Shown: one piece after another, positions 43,928 to 53,226 of the stretch
Layout: each line of letters starts with the position of its first letter
Numbering within the stretch: the stretch's first letter is position 1
Assembly (NCBI GenBank): GCA_021811235.1
Contig: JAJZPG010000012.1
Location: 25,553-89,552, forward strand
Source: Pseudomonadota bacterium
GTDB lineage: Bacteria > Pseudomonadota > Gammaproteobacteria > Burkholderiales > Thiobacillaceae
Direction of reading: 5' to 3'
DNA: 64,000 bases
The notes under the pieces: generated by a model
The model's database searches: none
Told to the model about the DNA's origin: nothing
The model's input: only the letters and a program-made list of their open reading frames with translations
Translations under genes and position numbers: made by a program

Positions 43928-45097
43928 ATGAACGACGATTACGACATTGAGACGCTGGCGGTGCGCGCCGGCACGGTGCGCAGCCAGTTCAACGAACACT
44001 CGGAGGCGATGTTCCTCACCTCCAGCTTCGTGTTCGGCAGCGCGGCGGAAGCCGCGGCGCGCTTCAAGGGCGAGCAGCCCGGCCCGATCTACGCACGCTT
44101 CACCAATCCCACCGTCAGCATGATGGAAACGCGCCTTGCCGCGCTCGAAGGCGCCGAGCGTTGCGTGGCGTTCGCCTCCGGCATGGCGGCCATCCTGGCG
44201 ACGGTGATGGGGCTGATGAAGGCGGGCGAGCATGTCGTCGCCTCGCGCTCGATCTTCGGCTCGACGGTCCAGCTGTTCTCCAACATCCTCGGCCGCTTCG
44301 GCATCGAAACGACCTACGTGTCGCCGACCGACCCGGCGGAATGGCGTGCGGCGGTGAAGCCGAACACGAAGCTCTTTTTCGTCGAGTCGCCGTCGAACCC
44401 GCTCACCGAGGTGAGCGACATCCGTGCGCTCGCTGCCATCGCGCACGAATCCGGCGCGTGGCTCGCGGTCGACAACTGCTTCTGCTCGCCGGCGTTGCAA
44501 AAGCCGCTCGAACTCGGCGCCGATATCGTGATCCACTCGGCGACCAAGTATCTGGATGGGCAGGGCAGGGTGCTCGGCGGCGCGGTACTCGGCAGCCAGG
44601 CGCTGATGGAGGGCGTCTACACCTTCCTGCGCACCGCCGGGCCGACGCTGTCGGCGTTCAACGCCTGGGTGATTCTCAAGGGTCTTGAGACGCTGTCTAT
44701 CCGCATGGACGCGCATTCGAGGAACGCGCTGGCGTTGGCGCAGTGGCTGGAAGCCCAGCCTGCGGTCGCGCGCGTGCTCTATCCCGGCCTGCCGTCGCAT
44801 CCTCAACATGAATTGGCGATGGCGCAGCAGAAGACCGGCGGCGGCATCGTCGCGTTCGAACTCAAGGGCGGCCAGGATGCGGCGTGGAAGCTGATCGATG
44901 CGACCAGGCTGTTGTCGATCACCGCCAACCTCGGCGATACCAAGACCACGATCACCCACCCGGCCACGACGACGCACAGCCGCATGACGCCGGAGCAACG
45001 CGCAGCGGCCGGCATTGGCGACGGGCTGGTACGCATTGCGGTGGGCCTCGAGTCGCTCGCCGACATCCAGGCCGACCTGGCGCGGGGGCTGGCATGA
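43928..45097 (+). CDS. metZ: O-succinylhomoserine sulfhydrylase
   Basis: This 389-residue PLP enzyme makes homocysteine from O-succinylhomoserine and sulfide. The Cys/Met-metabolism family pattern is clear: LAVRAGTVRSQFNEHSEAMFLTSSFVF, ARFTNPTVSMMETRLAALEGAE, FASGMAAILAT, the PLP lysine in IVIHSATKYLDGQGRVLGG and GDTKTTITHPATTTHSRM. FNEHSEAMFLTSSF is typical of MetZ rather than MetB or MetY. It is preceded by a SAM-II-like riboswitch. The ATG overlaps no other gene; its stop overlaps the next gene by 4 bp. Confidence 0.92.
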   Translation: MNDDYDIETLAVRAGTVRSQFNEHSEAMFLTSSFVFGSAAEAAARFKGEQPGPIYARFTNPTVSMMETRLAALEGAERCVAFASGMAAILATVMGLMKAGEHVVASRSIFGSTVQLFSNILGRFGIETTYVSPTDPAEWRAAVKPNTKLFFVESPSNPLTEVSDIRALAAIAHESGAWLAVDNCFCSPALQKPLELGADIVIHSATKYLDGQGRVLGGAVLGSQALMEGVYTFLRTAGPTLSAFNAWVILKGLETLSIRMDAHSRNALALAQWLEAQPAVARVLYPGLPSHPQHELAMAQQKTGGGIVAFELKGGQDAAWKLIDATRLLSITANLGDTKTTITHPATTTHSRMTPEQRAAAGIGDGLVRIAVGLESLADIQADLARGLA

Positions 45098-45750
45098 GGC
45101 GCTGCGCGTTGGGTCTCTGGCTGCTGGCTGCGGGCGTGGCCCATGCGGCCGACATGACCCGCTTGCACTACGTCGATCAGGACCCGGGCGATCCGCCTTA
45201 TGCGACGCGCATTCTCGTCACCCCCGATTTCCTGCGCATGGACGGCGGCGAGGATGGCGGCGACTTCGTCCTGCTCGACCGGCGCCAGCGCCGGGTGATC
45301 AACGTGCTGCGCGACAGCAAGCTGGCGATGGTGTTCATGCCGGGCACGCTGCCTGCGCAACCTGCCGACTGGAAGGCGCGGCTTGCAACGAAGCCGGGCG
45401 CTCCGGGCACGCAGCATTTCAGCTTGACGGTGAATGGCGTCGTCTGCAGCGAAGGCGTCGCTGCCCGGCGTGCCGCGCCTGACGCGGCACGCGCGATGGC
45501 CGAGCTGAAAGCCATCCTCGCTGCGACGCAATATCGCGTGTGGCGGGATTCGCCGCGCGAACTGCAACACGACTGCGATCTCGCCAATCAGGTATGGGAC
45601 TCGGGCACGACCCTGGAGCTCGGCCTGCCGCTGGAGGAACGCGAGTTCGGCGGGCGTACCCGGCAGTTCGAAAGCCAGTCGAAAGAGCCGTTGCGGCCTG
45701 AGTTGTTCCGCGTGCCGGACGGGATTGCTGCGATCAACGCGCCGTCATAA
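45094..45750 (+). CDS. secreted hypothetical protein
   Basis: This 218-residue precursor has a signal peptide (MRRCALGLWLLAAGVAHAA). The mature part has TRLHYVDQDPGDPPYATRILVTPDFLRMDGGEDGGDFVLLDRRQRRVINVLRDS, which suggests a beta-rich fold, and two cysteines (VCSEG and HDCDL) that may form a disulfide. It is translationally coupled to metZ (ATGA), but no role in methionine synthesis is evident. The 3' end overlaps the convergent lpxH gene by 6 bp. I do not recognise the family. Confidence 0.7.
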   Translation: MRRCALGLWLLAAGVAHAADMTRLHYVDQDPGDPPYATRILVTPDFLRMDGGEDGGDFVLLDRRQRRVINVLRDSKLAMVFMPGTLPAQPADWKARLATKPGAPGTQHFSLTVNGVVCSEGVAARRAAPDAARAMAELKAILAATQYRVWRDSPRELQHDCDLANQVWDSGTTLELGLPLEEREFGGRTRQFESQSKEPLRPELFRVPDGIAAINAPS

Positions 45751-46500
45751 GGCGTCGACCCGGAGCGTGCAGCCGTCCGCATCGCACGCCACATAGCCCC
45801 AACGGGTATACCAGTCGGGCAGCACCCAGCGTTCGCAATCCCGCCCATCGACTGCATGGGCGTGCTGCGCCGGGCGATGGGTGTGCCCGTGGATCAGACG
45901 GCTCACCTGTTGCTCGCGCAGCACGCGCACGACTTCCTTCGCGTTCACGTCCATGATTTCGGCAGCCTTGCTCGCCTTGGCCGCCTGGCTGCCGGCGCGC
46001 GCCTGGCGCGCGAGCCGGCGGCGCAGCGCCTGCGGCAGGCGTCTCAGGAAGGCGAGCGTCAACGGGTGGCGCACCCGCCGGCGGAAGGCCTGGTAGGCGG
46101 CGTCGTCGGTGCACAGGGTGTCGCCGTGCATCAGGGCAGTGGGCACGCCGTAGAGATCGATGCGGGCCGGGTCGGCCAGCAGCGTCATCCCCGAGCGGGC
46201 GGCATAGCGCGCGGCCAGCATGAAGTCGCGGTTGCCGTGCATGAAGTAAACGGGCGTGCCGGCATCGACCAGCGCCTTCATCCGGCGCGCCGTGTCGCGC
46301 GCGACCTGTTCGTCGTGATCATCGCCGGTCCAGGCTTCGAACAGGTCGCCCAGGATGTAGAGCGCGTCGGCGCCGGCGACGTCCTCGTCGAGGAAGCGAA
46401 AAAAACGCCCGGTTGCGGCCGGGCGTTCGTCGGTGAGATGCAGGTCGGCAACGAAGAAGGTGCGGCCGGCGCCTGGTTGTGCAGTCAGGCTCACCGGCAC
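45745..46500 (-). CDS. lpxH: UDP-2,3-diacylglucosamine diphosphatase
   Basis: This 251-residue calcineurin-like metallophosphoesterase makes lipid X in lipid A synthesis. Motifs in order: FVADLHLTDERP, LYILGDLFEAWTGDD, YFMHGNRDFML, LMHGDTLCTDD and LIHGHTHRPAQHA. All metal ligands are present. Length is close to E. coli LpxH (240). It lies downstream of ppiB with a 2-bp gap, as in many proteobacteria. Confidence 0.92.
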   Translation of the reverse strand: MPVSLTAQPGAGRTFFVADLHLTDERPAATGRFFRFLDEDVAGADALYILGDLFEAWTGDDHDEQVARDTARRMKALVDAGTPVYFMHGNRDFMLAARYAARSGMTLLADPARIDLYGVPTALMHGDTLCTDDAAYQAFRRRVRHPLTLAFLRRLPQALRRRLARQARAGSQAAKASKAAEIMDVNAKEVVRVLREQQVSRLIHGHTHRPAQHAHAVDGRDCERWVLPDWYTRWGYVACDADGCTLRVDAL

Positions 46501-46502
46501 TG

Positions 46503-46994
46503 TCAGACGATTTCGGCCTTGGTGATGACGACGTCTTCCAGTGGCACGTCCTGATGGCCGGCGCGGTTTCCGGTCTTCACCTTCTTGATCTTGTCGACCA
46601 CGTCGGTGCCCTCGGTCACCTTGCCGAACACGGCGTAGCCGTAGCCCTGCGGGGTGGGCGCGGTGAAGTTGAGGAAGCTGTTGTTGGCGACGTTGATGAA
46701 GAACTGTGCGGTGGCCGAATTCGGGTTGGGCGTGCGCGCCATGGCGATGGTATAGGCCTCGTTCTTCAGGCCGTTGGAGGCCTCGTTCTCGATCGCGTCG
46801 CGGGTGGGTTTTTGCGTCATGCCCGGCTCGAAGCCGCCGCCCTGGATCATGAAGCCGTCGATCACGCGATGGAAGATGGTGCCGTCGAAGAAGCCGTCGC
46901 GCACGTATTGCAGGAAGTTTTCCACCGTTTTCGGCGCTTTCTCGGCGTCGAGTTCGAGGGTGATGGTGCCGTGATTGGTATGCAGCTTGACCAT
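46503..46994 (-). CDS. ppiB: peptidyl-prolyl cis-trans isomerase B (cyclophilin)
   Basis: This 163-residue cytosolic cyclophilin has [24 protein letters not shown] with the catalytic Arg-Phe-Gln region, then [40 protein letters not shown] and [20 protein letters not shown]. No signal peptide. Length and start ([16 protein letters not shown]) match PpiB. It lies between an L,D-transpeptidase gene and lpxH. Confidence 0.94.
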   Translation of the reverse strand: MVKLHTNHGTITLELDAEKAPKTVENFLQYVRDGFFDGTIFHRVIDGFMIQGGGFEPGMTQKPTRDAIENEASNGLKNEAYTIAMARTPNPNSATAQFFINVANNSFLNFTAPTPQGYGYAVFGKVTEGTDVVDKIKKVKTGNRAGHQDVPLEDVVITKAEIV

Positions 46995-47001
46995 GGGTGT
47001 C

Positions 47002-48162
47002 CTATAGAGAAGTTTCGTGAATGATGGCCCAGCGCCCGTTCTCGCGGCGCCAGAACTGCCGTTTGACGGTGCGGTCGCTGAGGTTGTTGCTGCGGTAGTC
47101 CTGCACGAAGCTGACCAGCGCGAAGTCGGGACGCTCGGGGTAGAGCATCAGGCTGACCCGGTCGAGGCCGATCTTGATCCAGGTCTTGCTGGCATTGACC
47201 TTCTGCTTGGACGCGCCGAACGCACGCAGATCCTGCGCGCCGCTGCGGAAAGTGGGATGGTAGTGGGCAAGCAGGCGTGCGGTGTCGCGGCTTTCCCAGT
47301 CCTGCCGCCAGCGGTCGAGCGCGGACGCCAGATCGCTGCGGCGCGCGTCGAGCGCGTCGTAGGCTACCCATTCGACCTCGGAGGCGATGACGACCGGGGT
47401 CTTGCCGGTCTGGATGTACTTGCCAAGCCGGTCGAGGTCGTCGTTGGCCAGCACCACGCAGCCTTCGCTGGCGCGCGGCGCGCGGCTGTAGGTGTTGCTC
47501 GGGCTGCCGTGGATCCAGATGCCGTGTCCGCTGCGGCCCTGGCGGGTATCCCACTCGTTGGGATAGGAGAGGGTGAAGGCGCCGCTGCCGTAGAAGTCGG
47601 TGAGCTCGCGTGGCGACTTGAAATGGGAGATGGTGTAAATGCCGATCGGGGTGCGGTTGTCGCCCTCCCGCTGTTTGCCCGCGCCTGCCTTGCCGATGGT
47701 GACGTAGAAATCGGCCACCCGGACCGGCAGGCCGGCACGGTTCTCGTAGACATACAGTCGCGAGCGGCTGGCGTCGACCACCAGGGCGTGGCGATAGCTG
47801 CTGTCCAGGTTCAGCAGATAGGCGGGAACCTTGTCGTTGGGCAGGGCTTCGGTGAGCGCACGCACGCGCTGGCGCGCCTCGTCACGCAGCTGTTCCAGGT
47901 CGGCGTTGCGCGTGCTGCCGGTGTCGCCCAGCATTTGCAGGGGTCGTGCGCGTGCCAGCAGCAGGTCGCCCTTGACCAGCTGGGCCAGGCGGAAATTCGG
48001 ATGTTGTTGCGTCAACTGGTCGACGGTGGTGAGCGCCTCCGGCATCCGGCTTTGCGAAATCGCCAGCAGACTGCTCGCCAACTGGCGATCCGCGTCCAGG
48101 CTGGCGGCGTGGAGCGCTGGAGCAGCCAGCAGGAGGGTGAGCAGGAGACGCGGCATGGCCAT
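47002..48162 (-). CDS. L,D-transpeptidase (YkuD) with C-terminal NTF2-like domain
   Basis: This 386-residue exported protein starts with a signal peptide (to LHA). A YkuD domain (about 120-255) shows [31 protein letters not shown] and the catalytic [21 protein letters not shown] (His and Cys both present). The C-terminal 110 residues ([28 protein letters not shown]...[17 protein letters not shown]) form a SnoaL/NTF2-like domain. It probably crosslinks peptidoglycan or attaches proteins to it. It shares the NTF2-like tail with the neighbouring TPR gene, 3 bp upstream. Confidence 0.87.
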   Translation of the reverse strand: MAMPRLLLTLLLAAPALHAASLDADRQLASSLLAISQSRMPEALTTVDQLTQQHPNFRLAQLVKGDLLLARARPLQMLGDTGSTRNADLEQLRDEARQRVRALTEALPNDKVPAYLLNLDSSYRHALVVDASRSRLYVYENRAGLPVRVADFYVTIGKAGAGKQREGDNRTPIGIYTISHFKSPRELTDFYGSGAFTLSYPNEWDTRQGRSGHGIWIHGSPSNTYSRAPRASEGCVVLANDDLDRLGKYIQTGKTPVVIASEVEWVAYDALDARRSDLASALDRWRQDWESRDTARLLAHYHPTFRSGAQDLRAFGASKQKVNASKTWIKIGLDRVSLMLYPERPDFALVSFVQDYRSNNLSDRTVKRQFWRRENGRWAIIHETSL

Positions 48163-48165
48163 CGG

Positions 48166-49110
48166 TCAGCGGGAGGTTTCGCCGACGATGCGCCACTGGC
48201 CGTTCTGCTGGGCCAGTTTCAACGTCTTGGTGACGGTGGAACTGAGTCGGTCGGAGCGATAGACCTGACGGAAGGTGGCGGTGGCGGTATCGCTCTGTTG
48301 TTCGATCTTGAGGTCGCTGATCTGCACTTCGATGCGCTTGGGCGCGCTGATGCGGGCACGGCGCTGGGCTTCCCAGTTTGCGCGGGTCATGCCGGTAGCG
48401 GTGAAGTCGGCGGCGTAGGCGGCGAGGTAGGCCTCGACATCCTGGCGCGACCAGGCCTGTGCCCAGTTGGCGATGGCGGCTTCGACGCCGGGGGTGTTCG
48501 CTGCGGCGGGTTTGGCGGGCGCCGGGGCGGCTGCGGCCGGTGCCGGCCGGGCCGCCGCCACCGTGGCCGGCTTGGCCGCGGCCGGCTTGCGTGCCGGGCT
48601 GGCGCCCATCATGTCCTTGATCAGCGCCAGCTTGGTCTGCGCGGTGGCATTCTTGCTGTCCAGCGCGAGCGCCTTGTCGTAGGCGATCGATGCCATCTTG
48701 GCGTAGAGGTCGCCGAGGTTCTCATGCGCGGTGGCGTAGCTCGGGTGGGTGCGGATCGCCATTTCCAGCGCGTTCTTCGCCGCCTCGTACTTGCTCTGCG
48801 AGGCATACAGCACGGCGAGGTTGTTGTAGGGCTCGGGCAGTTCGGGATAGTCCTCGGTCAGCGCGGTGAAGACGGCGATGGCGTCGTTGGTCTTGCCCTG
48901 ATCGGCGAGGATCAGACCCTTGAGGAAGCGCGCCTGCGCGTCCTTGGGGTTCTTCGCCAGGTAGCGGTTGGCGCGGTCGAGCGCCCCGGCGAGATCGCCC
49001 TTGCGGAACTGCAGGTTGATGTCCTGGACTTCATTGGCCAGCACTGGGGCCGGGGCGCCGACGAGGGTGGCGCAGACAGCAGCGGCGGCGAAAAAACGTG
49101 ACAGGGCCAT
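48166..49110 (-). CDS. exported TPR protein with C-terminal NTF2-like domain
   Basis: This 314-residue protein has a signal peptide (MALSRFFAAAAVCATLVGAPAPVLA), about three to four TPR helices (residues 28-155: LDRANRYLAKNPKDAQARFLKGLILADQGKTNDAIAVF, EPYNNLAVLYASQSKYEAAKNALEMAI), a Pro/Ala linker, and an NTF2-like domain (about 205-314, VEAAIANWAQAWSRQDVEAYLAAYAADF...WRIVGETSR). The same C-terminal fold occurs in the coupled L,D-transpeptidase, suggesting joint action in cell-wall assembly. A start 18 bp further upstream is possible. Confidence 0.82.
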   Translation of the reverse strand: MALSRFFAAAAVCATLVGAPAPVLANEVQDINLQFRKGDLAGALDRANRYLAKNPKDAQARFLKGLILADQGKTNDAIAVFTALTEDYPELPEPYNNLAVLYASQSKYEAAKNALEMAIRTHPSYATAHENLGDLYAKMASIAYDKALALDSKNATAQTKLALIKDMMGASPARKPAAAKPATVAAARPAPAAAAPAPAKPAAANTPGVEAAIANWAQAWSRQDVEAYLAAYAADFTATGMTRANWEAQRRARISAPKRIEVQISDLKIEQQSDTATATFRQVYRSDRLSSTVTKTLKLAQQNGQWRIVGETSR

Positions 49111-49228
49111 GTGATATGCTCGGGTCATCTAGGGAAGCAGGCATTCTAACAATATCGACCCGGCTGAGACAGCCGGTGTGCCGCGAGTTTCCCGCGTGTC
49201 TCCATTTTGCCTGTAGTCCGTTCGCACC

Positions 49229-50596
49229 ATGCTGCACATCACCAATTCCCTCACGCGCAACAAGGAAGAATTCGTCCCGCTCACGCCCGGCCGGGTCCGC
49301 ATGTACGTCTGCGGCATGACCGTGTACGACCTGTGCCACCTGGGGCATGCGCGGGTGTTCGTGGTATTCGACATGGTCACGCGCTGGCTGCGCGCCAGCG
49401 GCTATCAGGTCGAGTACGTAAGGAACATTACGGACATCGACGACAAGATCATTAAGCGGGCGCAGGAAAACAATGAAACGCCGGCCCAGTTGACCGAGCG
49501 CTTCATCGCCGCGATGCACGAGGACGAGCGTGCGCTCGGCGTGCTGCCGCCCGACCACGAGCCGCGGGCCACCCGCTACGTGGCGCAGATGCTGGCGATG
49601 ATCGCGCAGCTGGAAAAGAGCGGGCTGGCCTATGCGGCGTCCAACGGCGACGTCTACTACAGCGTGCGCGGTTTCCCCACCTACGGCCGGCTGTCGGGCA
49701 AGAGCCTCGACGAGCTGCGCGCCGGCGAGCGGGTGGAAGTCGACCCCAACAAGCGCGACCCGATGGACTTCGTGCTGTGGAAGGCCGCCAAACCGGGCGA
49801 GCCGGCGTGGGAATCGCCGTGGGGGCCGGGACGTCCCGGGTGGCACATCGAATGTTCGGCGATGAGCGCCGAATTGCTCGGCCAGCACTTCGACATCCAC
49901 GGCGGCGGCCAGGATCTGCAGTTCCCCCATCACGAGAACGAAATCGCCCAGTCCGAAGGCGCGCACGGCTGCACCTTCGTCAATTACTGGCTGCACAACG
50001 GCTTCGTGCGGGTCGACAACGAGAAGATGTCGAAGTCGCTCGGCAATTTCTTCACTATCCGCGAGGTGCTGGAGAAATACGACCCCGAGGTGGTGCGCTT
50101 TTTCATCCTGCGCGCCCACTACCGCAGCCCGCTCAACTATTCGGATGCCCACCTGGACGACGCCAAGGGTGCGCTGACGCGCTTGTATACCGCGCTGAAA
50201 GGCACCCCGGTGGAGGCTGCGGCGCCCGACTGGAGCCAGCCTGCGGCGCAGCGCTTCAAGGCGGCGATGGACGACGACTTCAATACCGCTGAAGCCATCG
50301 CCGTGCTGTTCGAGCTGGCAGCCGAAGCCAACCGCGGCGTCGCTGCCGCCGCGCAGACCCTGCGCAGCCTGGGCGGCGTGCTCGGCCTGCTGCAGCGCGA
50401 GGCGGCGGATTTCCTGCAGGCAGGCGCGGCGGCGGCAGGTCTGTCCGAGGCGGACATCGAGGCGCTGATTTCGGCGCGTCAGGCCGCGCGCAAGGCAAAG
50501 GACTTTGCCGAGTCCGATCGTATCCGCGACACGCTCGCGGCGGCCGGCATCGTGCTGGAAGACGGGGCCGGCGGCACCACGTGGCGGCGCGCGTGA
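49229..50596 (+). CDS. cysS: cysteinyl-tRNA synthetase
   Basis: This 455-residue class I synthetase charges tRNA-Cys. [24 protein letters not shown] holds the zinc Cys and the HIGH-like motif; [17 protein letters not shown] and [22 protein letters not shown] hold further zinc ligands; [12 protein letters not shown] is KMSKS. The C-terminal anticodon domain is complete. It is divergent from the TPR/L,D-transpeptidase group. Confidence 0.97.
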   Translation: MLHITNSLTRNKEEFVPLTPGRVRMYVCGMTVYDLCHLGHARVFVVFDMVTRWLRASGYQVEYVRNITDIDDKIIKRAQENNETPAQLTERFIAAMHEDERALGVLPPDHEPRATRYVAQMLAMIAQLEKSGLAYAASNGDVYYSVRGFPTYGRLSGKSLDELRAGERVEVDPNKRDPMDFVLWKAAKPGEPAWESPWGPGRPGWHIECSAMSAELLGQHFDIHGGGQDLQFPHHENEIAQSEGAHGCTFVNYWLHNGFVRVDNEKMSKSLGNFFTIREVLEKYDPEVVRFFILRAHYRSPLNYSDAHLDDAKGALTRLYTALKGTPVEAAAPDWSQPAAQRFKAAMDDDFNTAEAIAVLFELAAEANRGVAAAAQTLRSLGGVLGLLQREAADFLQAGAAAAGLSEADIEALISARQAARKAKDFAESDRIRDTLAAAGIVLEDGAGGTTWRRA

Positions 50597-50621
50597 ACCG
50601 CAAGCGCGCGATCACGCCGTC

Positions 50622-51077
50622 ATGACTGTCCGCACCCTCGTTCCTGTCGGTGCCGTGCACTGGGATCATCCTGCCTGGCGCGGCAGCTTTTATCCCGACG
50701 GGCTGCCGGACGACTGGATGTTGTCTTATTACAACACGCAATTCCAGGCGGTCTGGCTGCCGGCTGCCGTCTGGCAGGACGCCTCGGAGGCGACCTGGGC
50801 GCAATGGCTCAACGATACCCAGGACGGGTTCCAGTTCATCCTGGAAGCGGGCGAGGGCAAGGTGGGTATGCCCGCTTCGCCGCGGGTCGTGCTGGCCACG
50901 CCCGCGTGGGCGGCGGCGCATGTCTGGTGGCTTGACGAGGCCCCGGATCTCCGCGCGCTCGCGCAACGCATCCTGCATCAGGCACGCAGCGGCGAACCTC
51001 TGTTCGTGTTCAGCCGCAGCGGCGACGTCTCGCTGCTGGAGCAGGTGAATACCCTCAAGCAGGTCATGGCCTACTGA
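50622..51077 (+). CDS. short DUF72-like protein
   Basis: This 151-residue protein starts VGAVHWDHPAWRGSFYPDGLPDDWMLSYYNTQFQAVWLP, which recalls the start of DUF72 TIM-barrel proteins (VGTxGWxY..W.G.FYP..lp...~L.yYa..F..VE). DUF72 proteins are usually near 240 residues, so this is shortened or divergent. FSRSGDVSLLEQVNTLKQV closes it. There is no clear catalytic motif. It sits between cysS and the mla operon. Confidence 0.6.
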   Translation: MTVRTLVPVGAVHWDHPAWRGSFYPDGLPDDWMLSYYNTQFQAVWLPAAVWQDASEATWAQWLNDTQDGFQFILEAGEGKVGMPASPRVVLATPAWAAAHVWWLDEAPDLRALAQRILHQARSGEPLFVFSRSGDVSLLEQVNTLKQVMAY

Positions 51078-51162
51078 ACTGCGTCGAAAGCCCATCTCAA
51101 GGTGGCCTTGGGGCCGCCAGGCCCGCTAGAATGGCGCCTCAACAACAATACAGGTTCGATTC

Positions 51163-51975
51163 TTGCGAAACGACGTTCTGGTCGAAATCGAAGATGTCGC
51201 ATTTGGCTATGGTGCCCGGCCGGTTTTGAAGGGCATCAACCTGACTGCCCGCCGCGGGCAGGTGGTGGCCATCATGGGCAGCAGCGGTTGCGGCAAAACC
51301 ACACTTCTGCGCCTGATCGGCGGGCAGATCCGCCCCGGCCAGGGGACCGTGCGCGTGGCGGGCGAGTCGCTGGGCGAGCTGGATCGCGCCGGTCTGTACC
51401 GTCTGCGCCGCAAGATGGGCATGCTGTTCCAGTTCGGTGCCCTGTTCACCGACATCTCGGTATTCGACAACGTGGCCTTCCAACTGCGCGAGCACACCGA
51501 CCTGCCGGAAGACGCCATCCGCGACCTGGTGCTGATGAAGCTGCATGCGGTCGGCCTGCGCGGCGCGGTGCACCTGATGCCGTCCGAGCTGTCCGGCGGC
51601 ATGGCGCGGAGGGTGGCGCTGGCGCGTGCGATCGCGCTCGATCCCATGCTGGTGATGTACGACGAGCCGTTTGCCGGGCTCGACCCGATTTCGCTAGGCG
51701 TGACCGGCAACCTGATCCGCCGCCTGACCGATACCCTGGGCCTGACTTCGCTGGTGGTCACCCATGACGTGCAGGAGTCGCTGAAGATCGTGGATTATGT
51801 GTATTTCGTCTCGGAGGGGGTGATCGTGGCCGAGGGCACGGCGGACGAGATCCGCGCTTCCGGACTGCCCTACGTGCATCAGTTCGTGCACGGCGAGGCC
51901 GACGGCCCGGTGCCGTTCCACTATCCGGCGCCGGCCTACGCCGCCGACCTCGGGCTGGGAGCCGCACATGCTTAA
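51163..51975 (+). CDS. mlaF: Mla phospholipid transport ATPase
   Basis: This 270-residue ABC ATPase energises phospholipid traffic between the membranes. Walker [19 protein letters not shown]-loop [15 protein letters not shown], signature [19 protein letters not shown], Walker [16 protein letters not shown], and H-loop [10 protein letters not shown] are intact. [22 protein letters not shown] is typical of MlaF/Ttg2A. The start is TTG (51163). It overlaps mlaE by 8 bp. Confidence 0.93.
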   Translation: MRNDVLVEIEDVAFGYGARPVLKGINLTARRGQVVAIMGSSGCGKTTLLRLIGGQIRPGQGTVRVAGESLGELDRAGLYRLRRKMGMLFQFGALFTDISVFDNVAFQLREHTDLPEDAIRDLVLMKLHAVGLRGAVHLMPSELSGGMARRVALARAIALDPMLVMYDEPFAGLDPISLGVTGNLIRRLTDTLGLTSLVVTHDVQESLKIVDYVYFVSEGVIVAEGTADEIRASGLPYVHQFVHGEADGPVPFHYPAPAYAADLGLGAAHA

Positions 51976-52756
51976 GCAGGCCATCGAGAACCTGGGCAAC
52001 CGCACCGTCCAGGGCGTCTGGCGCATCGGTTTCGCCGCCCGCTTCTTCCTGGCGACGCTGCTGCATTCGGGGACCGCGTTCCGCCGCTTCGGCCTCACCA
52101 TCCGTGAGATGTACTTCAGCGGCGTGCTCTCGCTCATCATCATCCTGGTGTCGGGCCTGTTCGTCGGCATGGTGCTGGGCCTGCAGGGCTACGAGACGCT
52201 GCAGACCTATGGCTCGGAGGAGGCGCTCGGCATCCTGGTGGCCTTGTCGCTGGTGCGCGAATTGGGGCCGGTGGTCGCGGCGCTGCTGTTCGCCAGCCGT
52301 GCAGGCAGTGCGATCACGGCCGAAATCGGCCTGATGAAGGCGACCGAGCAGTTGTCGGCGATGGAGATGATGGCGGTCGATCCGATCGCCCGCGTGGTGG
52401 CGCCGCGTTTCTGGGCTGGGGTGGTTTCAATGCCCTTCCTCGCCGCGCTGTTCTCGGCGATGGGGATCTTCGGTGGCTATCTGGTCGGCGTGCAGTTGAT
52501 CGGTGTCGACGAGGGGTCTTTCTGGTCGCAGATGCAAAGCGCGGTCGACTTCGAGCAGGACATCCTCAACGGCGTGATCAAGAGCGTGGTGTTCGGTGTC
52601 GCCATCACCACCATCGCGCTGTTCGAGGGCTACGACGCGCCGCCCACCGCCGAAGGCGTGTCGGGTGCCACCACGCGCACCGTGGTGACCTCCAGCCTGG
52701 CCGTGCTGGCGCTGGATTTTGTGTTGACCGCATTCATGTTCCGGGGAATCAACTGA
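51968..52756 (+). CDS. mlaE: Mla phospholipid transport permease
   Basis: This 262-residue inner-membrane protein has five hydrophobic segments and the MlaE/Ttg2B pattern [74 protein letters not shown] and [15 protein letters not shown]. It forms the channel of MlaFEDB. It overlaps mlaF and ends 2 bp before mlaD. Confidence 0.94.
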   Translation: MLKQAIENLGNRTVQGVWRIGFAARFFLATLLHSGTAFRRFGLTIREMYFSGVLSLIIILVSGLFVGMVLGLQGYETLQTYGSEEALGILVALSLVRELGPVVAALLFASRAGSAITAEIGLMKATEQLSAMEMMAVDPIARVVAPRFWAGVVSMPFLAALFSAMGIFGGYLVGVQLIGVDEGSFWSQMQSAVDFEQDILNGVIKSVVFGVAITTIALFEGYDAPPTAEGVSGATTRTVVTSSLAVLALDFVLTAFMFRGIN

Positions 52757-52758
52757 CA

Positions 52759-53226
52759 ATGAACCGTACCGTACTCGATCTCTGGGTGGGATTATTCGTC
52801 ATCGCGGGCATCGCCGCATTGCTGTTTCTGGCGCTCAAGGTCGGCAGCATGAGCGCCGTAAATTCATCGGATAGCTACGAGGTGGTGGCCCGTTTCGACA
52901 ACATCGGCGGGCTGAAACCGCGGGCGCCGGTCAAGAGCGCGGGGGTGGTCGTGGGCAGGGTGGCGGATATCCGCTTCGATAACGAGACGTACGAAGCCGC
53001 GGTCACGCTTCGCCTCGACAAGCGCTATGCTTTCCCCAAGGACACCACTGCCGCCATCATGACCTCGGGCCTGCTGGGCGAGCAGTACATCGGGCTGGAA
53101 GCCGGCGGCGACAGCGTCAAACTGAAGGACAAGGATCGGATCCTCATCACCCAGGACGCGGTGGTGCTGGAAAATCTGATCGGCCAATTTTTATACGGTA
53201 AGGCTCAAGAAGGAGCGCCACAATGA
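52759..53226 (+). CDS. mlaD: Mla MCE-domain lipid-binding protein
   Basis: This 155-residue protein has one N-terminal membrane helix (LWVGLFVIAGIAALLFLALKV) and one MCE domain (YEVVARFDNIGGLKPRAPVKSAGVVVGRVADIRFD...MTSGLLGEQYIGLEAGGD). Six copies form a periplasmic ring on MlaFE. The tail after about 140 is short, so it is not a needle- or barrel-forming long MCE protein. It overlaps the downstream TolC-like gene by 4 bp. Confidence 0.93.
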   Translation: MNRTVLDLWVGLFVIAGIAALLFLALKVGSMSAVNSSDSYEVVARFDNIGGLKPRAPVKSAGVVVGRVADIRFDNETYEAAVTLRLDKRYAFPKDTTAAIMTSGLLGEQYIGLEAGGDSVKLKDKDRILITQDAVVLENLIGQFLYGKAQEGAPQ

